Assembly (NCBI GenBank): GCA_947458795.1
Contig: CANHCD010000060.1
Location: forward strand, 1 to 9,638
Origin: Cyclobacteriaceae bacterium
GTDB lineage: Bacteria; Bacteroidota; Bacteroidia; Cytophagales; Cyclobacteriaceae
DNA length: 9,638 nt
Direction: 5' to 3'
The notes under the pieces are model-generated. The model saw only the letters and a list, made by a program, of their open reading frames with translations. It had not been told where the DNA came from and searched no databases. Below, one piece after another: positions 6,318 through 9,638 of this stretch (position 1 is its first letter; every line of letters starts with the position of its first letter). The position numbers were made by a program, and so were the translations under genes.

Positions 6318-7193
6318 TTACAAGCCTGATACGATTGCTTCGGGGTGAATTTTCTTGACGAGGCCCTGCAGGACTTTTCCAGGTCCACATTCTACAAATT
6401 CTGTCGCTCCATCTGCTACCATCTGTTGTACAGACTGTGTCCATTTGACTGGTGCGGTCAACTGAGCAATTAAATTGGCTTTGATTTCGGCCACATCTGT
6501 TACCGCTGTTGTACTCACATTCTGGTAAATTGGACAGATTGGTGTATTGAACTGAGTTTCTTCGATTGCTTTTTGAAGTTTCTCTCGAGCTGGCTCCATC
6601 AAGGGAGAGTGGAATGCGCCACCAACAGGAAGCGGCAAAGCTCTTTTTGCTCCCGCAGCTTTAAGTAGTTCACAGGCGATTTCAATGCCCTTGGTGGATC
6701 CAGAGATTACGAGCTGGCCCGGGCAGTTGTAGTTTGCAGCTACGACGATTTCCTCGGTGATGCCTGCACAGACTTCTTCCACAAGCTGATCTTCCAATCC
6801 TAGGATTGCTGCCATCGAGGAGGGGTTGATTTCACAAGCTTCCTGCATGGCTAGAGCACGTTGAAACACCAGGGCGAGCCCATCTTCAAAACTCAATACC
6901 CCGTTGGCGACTAAGGCGGAAAACTCCCCTAAGGAATGTCCTGCAACCATGTCTGGGGCAAAGTTTGGGGTGGTTTTCGCGAGAATGACTGAGTGCAAAA
7001 AAATTGCGGGCTGCGTTACCTTGGTTTGCTTGAGTTCCTCCTCTGTTCCTTCAAAAAGGATATCCGTAATTCGGAATCCAAGCTGCTCATTTGCTTTTTC
7101 AAATAAGGCCTTTGCAGTTGGGTTTTCTTCATAGAGGGATTTTCCCATTCCTGGGAATTGGGCTCCTTGGCCTGGAAATACGATTGCTTTCAT
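6318..7193 (-). CDS. fabD: Malonyl-CoA:acyl carrier protein transacylase FabD
   Basis: FabD moves the malonyl group from malonyl-CoA to acyl carrier protein, supplying the elongation unit for type II fatty acid synthesis in the cytoplasm. The length of 291 residues is usual for the stand-alone enzyme (about 310 in E. coli). The fold markers are FPGQGAQFPGMG (6-17, oxyanion region), the nucleophile elbow GHSLGE with Ser87, FQRALAMQEA with Arg112 (malonate carboxylate binding) and GGAFHSPLM with His195 as the catalytic histidine. The selectivity-determining Arg is kept, which fits malonyl rather than acetyl specificity. ATG at 7191-7193 lies two bases inside a purine-rich AAGAA context with no clear Shine-Dalgarno. 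Other fab genes are not adjacent; instead a LysR regulator lies 63 bases upstream on the same strand. A promoter box in that gap suggests fabD can be transcribed alone. Confidence 0.95.
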   Translation of the reverse strand: MKAIVFPGQGAQFPGMGKSLYEENPTAKALFEKANEQLGFRITDILFEGTEEELKQTKVTQPAIFLHSVILAKTTPNFAPDMVAGHSLGEFSALVANGVLSFEDGLALVFQRALAMQEACEINPSSMAAILGLEDQLVEEVCAGITEEIVVAANYNCPGQLVISGSTKGIEIACELLKAAGAKRALPLPVGGAFHSPLMEPAREKLQKAIEETQFNTPICPIYQNVSTTAVTDVAEIKANLIAQLTAPVKWTQSVQQMVADGATEFVECGPGKVLQGLVKKIHPEAIVSGL

Positions 7194-7219
7194 TTCTTGA
7201 GTTGACGAAATTTAAGCCG

Positions 7220-7227
7220 CAAATATA
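7220..7227 (-). promoter_or_regulatory. -7 promoter box for fabD
   Basis: On the minus strand this reads TATATTTG, a perfect match to the Bacteroidota -7 consensus TAnnTTTG, 26 bases before the fabD start codon. A weak TTTC at 7250-7253 lies about 22 bases further upstream as a possible -33 element; it falls next to the end of the LysR gene. There is no terminator in the gap, so read-through from the LysR gene into fabD is also possible. Confidence 0.55.
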
Positions 7228-7256
7228 GAATTTTTTTGACAGTCCATGGAAAGGGA

Positions 7257-8183
7257 CTAGAGCGCCTCCAAGGTTGGGAAGTGTTTGGAAAGCACTTCTT
7301 TCCGATTTTCTGAAAGCCAACGAATAAAGGCCTTGACGGCAGGGGAGTGTTTTTTTTGCTTCAGCCAGATCAATTTCCAATCGGCCTTAAGTGGGAGTTC
7401 GGGGAATTCAAGCAGCGCGATTCTACCTTCTTTGATTTCTTGTGCCATTGAATAATTGGAAAGTAGGGAGGTGCCTAGGCCCGCCATGAGTGCTTGTTTG
7501 ACGGCTTCGTTAGTGGTGAGCTCAAGCTGATTTTCCACATGAATGTCCCGGTCGTTGAAAAATTTCTCCATGATGGTACGGGTACCGGAACCTTTCTCTC
7601 GAAGCACAAATCGCACTTTATCCCAAGCACCTGCATTGATGTAGGCTTGGAAACTCTCTTTATTCTCAGGAGCGCAGGCCAAAAACCACTTGTTCTCTGC
7701 AAGCTGTATACTTTCCAAATCTAGGTCTTCTGGCAATAGGGATACCAAGGCTAAATCTGTTGAGTTTTCTTGCAAGTGAGCCAATACCTTGTTTCGATTG
7801 GAAACCTCCAAACTGATTTCTACATGGGGGTGAACTTTCATGAAGTCCGCCATCAGGTAGGGGATGATGTATTTTCCGGTGGAAACGGCAGAAATTCTGA
7901 TTTTTCCACCCATAAGCCCTTTCAGTTCTAGCATTTTTTCTTCAATCTGTCCAAGCTCTCCATAAATACGGTCTGCCGTATCTACCAATTCTTGGCCAAA
8001 TTCAGTGATATGAATTCTCTTTCCGATGATTTCGGTGAGGGGCACTTCAAACTGTTCCTGAAGATTCTTTAACTGAATGGAGACCGCTGGCTGGGTCATA
8101 CTCATCGCTTCCGCAGCTTTCGTGATGCTCTGAAACTTGGCAATGGCTTGGAAGGCTTTAAGCTGATGTAGGGTGATATTCAT
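7257..8183 (-). CDS. LysR-family transcriptional regulator, CbbR-like
   Basis: This is a DNA-binding regulator of 308 residues, the usual LysR length. The N-terminal winged helix-turn-helix spans about 1-60, with recognition region MTQPAVSIQLKNLQ (29-42) and wing around GKRIHITEFG. A linker helix leads to the LysR effector-binding domain, which starts near GGKIRISAVSTGKYIIPYL. Both the HTH and this opening of the effector domain resemble CbbR-type regulators (compare VSTAKYFAPRL and LTQPAVSMQIK), which control carbon fixation or bicarbonate uptake genes in other bacteria. It is divergent from an SbtA-type bicarbonate permease, the textbook arrangement of a LysR regulator and its target; that assignment is inference. 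The effector molecule is unknown. A dyad and a -7 box upstream suggest autoregulation. I give no symbol because assignment to CbbR proper would need a phylogeny. Confidence 0.92.
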   Translation of the reverse strand: MNITLHQLKAFQAIAKFQSITKAAEAMSMTQPAVSIQLKNLQEQFEVPLTEIIGKRIHITEFGQELVDTADRIYGELGQIEEKMLELKGLMGGKIRISAVSTGKYIIPYLMADFMKVHPHVEISLEVSNRNKVLAHLQENSTDLALVSLLPEDLDLESIQLAENKWFLACAPENKESFQAYINAGAWDKVRFVLREKGSGTRTIMEKFFNDRDIHVENQLELTTNEAVKQALMAGLGTSLLSNYSMAQEIKEGRIALLEFPELPLKADWKLIWLKQKKHSPAVKAFIRWLSENRKEVLSKHFPTLEAL

Positions 8184-8191
8184 AAATAAAA

Positions 8192-8217
8192 TTAATTCAA
8201 AAATAACAACGAATTAA
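8192..8217. promoter_or_regulatory. Inverted repeat, candidate LysR operator over the regulator promoter
   Basis: TTAATTC (8192-8198) and GAATTAA (8211-8217) are perfect 7-base inverted arms separated by 12 bases. The dyad lies in the 86-base gap between the divergent regulator and permease genes, where LysR regulators normally bind. It encloses a -7 box for the regulator, so binding could repress the regulator and activate the permease. The A/T-rich setting makes short dyads likely by chance, so this is a candidate only. Confidence 0.5.
8198..8205 (-). promoter_or_regulatory. -7 promoter box for the LysR regulator
   Basis: Read on the minus strand this is TATTTTTG, a perfect TAnnTTTG match, 14 bases before the regulator start codon at 8183. 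The implied leader would be very short. No clear -33 TTTG is seen at the expected distance (about 8225-8230). It sits inside the inverted repeat at 8192-8217. Confidence 0.42.
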
Positions 8218-8254
8218 AAAATATTATGTTTTATTTTTTTTGAATGAATTCACT

Positions 8255-8259
8255 AAGGA
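8255..8259 (+). promoter_or_regulatory. Ribosome binding site that decides the permease start
   Basis: AAGGA lies 10 bases before ATG at 8270. The in-frame TTG at 8240 would need a ribosome site inside a run of T's, where none exists, and would place AAGGA within the coding region. This supports ATG 8270 as the start. Confidence 0.6.
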
Positions 8260-8269
8260 TATTTGTGGC

Positions 8270-9229
8270 ATGGATTTCCAGATTCTTCTAAATAACCTCA
8301 CCAATCCAAGTCTGCTCTTTTTTATCCTAGGAGTTTTAGCGGTTAAATTGAAAAGTGATTTAGAAATCCCCCCAACCAGTGCCAAGTTCATCGCCTTGTA
8401 TTTGATGATCTCCATTGGGTTTAAAGGAGGTCAGGAGCTTTCTCATAGCACATTTAATTCTGGAATTTTTTGGGCACTCGCATTTGGGGTTTTGCTTTCT
8501 GCATCCATACCTTTTTATACCTTTTTCTTGCTCAAGCGAAAGTTAGGTGTGCCCAATGCGGCTGCAATTGCCGCTGCCTACGGGTCTATTTCTGCGGTTA
8601 CTTTTGTGGCCGCCGCCGCATTTTTGGAAAGTCAAGGAGTCAGTTTTGGGGGGCATATGGTTGCTGTCATGGCCCTGATGGAGGCTCCCGCAATTATATC
8701 AGGAATGATTTTGTTGCGAAAATATACCCTATCCAAGTCGGAAGGTGGCCTCAAACAAACCATCATTCATGCATTTACCAATAGCTCTGTATTGTTGATT
8801 TTGGGTAGTTTGGTCATTGGATTAATCGCCGATGAAAAGCAGGCAGAAGGTATCAAACCCTTCATTACGGATATTTTCAAAGGCTTTCTGGCTGTCTTTT
8901 TATTGGACATGGGCATTACTAGTGGAAGAAAATTGAAAGCATTTTTTAAGACAGGTTATTTTTCCTCCCTTTTTGCCACCCTTGTACCCCTGATCAATGG
9001 AGTGGTCGTAGCATATATCAGCCAGTGGGTCAGTCCTGAGGTTGGTGATCGCCTAATTTTTGCAATTCTTGCTGCATCGGCTTCTTACATTGCCGTACCC
9101 GCAGCGATGAAGTTATCCAATCCGGAAGCAGATGAAGGACTATATGTTCCCATGGCCTTGGCAGTCACCTTTCCATTTAACCTTACCCTAGGGATGCCTA
9201 TTTATTTGATGATTATCCAAGCGACTTGA
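8270..9229 (+). CDS. SbtA-family sodium-dependent bicarbonate permease
   Basis: This is an inner-membrane transporter of the SbtA (DUF897) family, known in cyanobacteria as a high-affinity sodium/bicarbonate symporter. It has 319 residues from ATG 8270; the protein then begins MDFQILLNNLTNPSLLFFILG, which aligns with the MDF start and LxSPTLAFLIGG of cyanobacterial SbtA. An upstream in-frame TTG at 8240 is less likely. About ten hydrophobic helices are visible in two halves. ISIGFKGGQEL matches the conserved LTKIGLTGG region. The half-site loops are YGSISAVTFVAAAA (from Tyr104) and AASASYIAVPAAMK (268-281), where cyanobacterial SbtA has GAVSGSTMAAA and AASSSDISGPPT. The cytoplasmic loop between the halves is short, explaining the smaller size (Synechocystis SbtA about 374). 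No SbtB (PII-like) partner gene is next to it. The divergent LysR regulator probably controls it. Bicarbonate as substrate is inferred from family, not proven for this branch. Confidence 0.88.
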   Translation: MDFQILLNNLTNPSLLFFILGVLAVKLKSDLEIPPTSAKFIALYLMISIGFKGGQELSHSTFNSGIFWALAFGVLLSASIPFYTFFLLKRKLGVPNAAAIAAAYGSISAVTFVAAAAFLESQGVSFGGHMVAVMALMEAPAIISGMILLRKYTLSKSEGGLKQTIIHAFTNSSVLLILGSLVIGLIADEKQAEGIKPFITDIFKGFLAVFLLDMGITSGRKLKAFFKTGYFSSLFATLVPLINGVVVAYISQWVSPEVGDRLIFAILAASASYIAVPAAMKLSNPEADEGLYVPMALAVTFPFNLTLGMPIYLMIIQAT

Positions 9230-9638
9230 GTAGGGGATGATCTTCATTCAAAAAGTGTAATTTTTCACTGGCTGTAGGCATTCTGCAACTCGCTCTTCGA
9301 CCAAACCACTGGTACCTGTGCTTTCCAATCCACTGGTAGATTCGGTCTCGTACTCCTTTTGGGATGATAATTAGTGAGTAGAAGAAAGGCCAGCCTCCGC
9401 CTAAAAGTCGTGCTACACGGAGAGCGGCTGTGCTTCCGAAGTAGACCTGTCCTTCCTCTACCAATACCAGGGTTTCCAAATAGTTTGGGGGTAACTGGTA
9501 TATTTCCAGCACCCTTTGGCCTGCAGATCCTTGAATAGAGGCTAAAAGCAACTTTTTTTTGGCATCTCGCTTCAGGACAAAATCCACTGCCGCATTGCAC
9601 AAGCTACAATGTCCATCAAAAAGCAAGATGGATTCCCG
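9213..9638 (-). CDS. DCC-family (DUF393) thiol-disulfide oxidoreductase, 5' end outside window
   Basis: This is a small thioredoxin-like protein of the DCC family (DUF393), named for the Asp-Cys-Cys pattern near its start. LLFDGHCSLCN carries the CxxC pair expected to do thiol-disulfide exchange. Typical later motifs are the SIQGSAGQRVL segment, an STAALRVARLLGG segment, a hydrophobic WPFFYSLIIIPKGVRD stretch that may associate with the membrane, and a terminal SCRMPTASE close to the usual CRxP ending. Before LLFDG the frame stays open to the window edge (codons for RESI are visible), so only a few N-terminal residues are missing and the real ATG is just beyond 9638. The TTG at 9624-9626 is not needed as a start. 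The stop TAA at 9213-9215 lies inside the permease gene, giving a 17-base tail-to-tail overlap. Its redox partner and physiological role are not known. Confidence 0.9.
   Translation of the reverse strand, partial: RESILLFDGHCSLCNAAVDFVLKRDAKKKLLLASIQGSAGQRVLEIYQLPPNYLETLVLVEEGQVYFGSTAALRVARLLGGGWPFFYSLIIIPKGVRDRIYQWIGKHRYQWFGRRASCRMPTASEKLHFLNEDHPLLKSLG

Noticed and set aside
9255..9275. Possible terminator hairpin GTG...CAC near 9258-9270
   Set aside because: The stem is only about three bases and lies within the DCC coding sequence; it is too weak to call.
9265..9600. Minus-strand 111-codon frame overlapping the DCC gene
   Set aside because: The frame at 9213 carries the family motif LLFDGHCSLCN and the CRMP ending; the other frame is a shifted shadow.
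1..9638. Mobile element, CRISPR array, tRNA or rRNA
   Set aside because: No transposase, integrase, long direct or terminal repeats, regularly spaced repeats or tRNA-like cloverleaf sequence was seen; the gaps are all short and A/T-rich.

Overview
The window looks like ordinary chromosomal DNA of a Bacteroidota species. My best guess is Cytophagales, possibly a member of Cyclobacteriaceae such as Algoriphagus; that guess rests on protein style and not on a marker gene. Supporting signs are moderate GC, very weak or absent Shine-Dalgarno sequences before most genes, several matches to the Bacteroidota -7 promoter box TAnnTTTG, a surface-type lipoprotein, and a flavin reductase with a C-terminal tail I associate with this phylum. 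Nine protein genes fill almost all of the DNA. No gap exceeds 130 bases, and I see no tRNA, rRNA, CRISPR array, insertion sequence or prophage gene.

Layout. Bases 1-765 hold the 3' part of a sensor histidine kinase. It is followed, after an A/T-rich gap, by a lipoprotein of unknown function (886-1998). A symmetrical hairpin then separates the lipoprotein from a convergent secreted endonuclease/exonuclease/phosphatase-family protein (2115-2957, minus). Divergent from it is a flavin reductase-like FMN protein (3020-3913). A second symmetrical terminator separates that gene from sppA (3955-5721, minus), which encodes the membrane signal peptide peptidase. Divergent from sppA is folK (5788-6282), a folate biosynthesis gene. 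folK converges on fabD (6318-7193, minus), a fatty acid synthesis gene whose terminator abuts the folK stop codon. Upstream of fabD on the same strand is a LysR-type regulator resembling CbbR (7257-8183, minus). It is divergent from an SbtA-type sodium-dependent bicarbonate permease (8270-9229). The right edge carries a partial DCC-family (DUF393) thiol-disulfide oxidoreductase (9213 to beyond 9638, minus), which overlaps the permease tail-to-tail by 17 bases.

How the genes may work together. Most are unrelated housekeeping neighbours kept apart by convergent and divergent arrangement. The strongest functional unit is the LysR/SbtA pair. The regulator resembles those that control carbon fixation and bicarbonate uptake in autotrophs, yet no carbon fixation gene is visible here. 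The 86-base gap between them holds a perfect 7+7 inverted repeat lying over a good -7 box for the regulator. fabD, which consumes malonyl-CoA made from bicarbonate by acetyl-CoA carboxylase, lies directly downstream of the regulator, so a link between bicarbonate supply and lipid synthesis is possible but unproven. I did not find a clearly new multi-gene system. The least understood item is the lipoprotein next to the histidine kinase.
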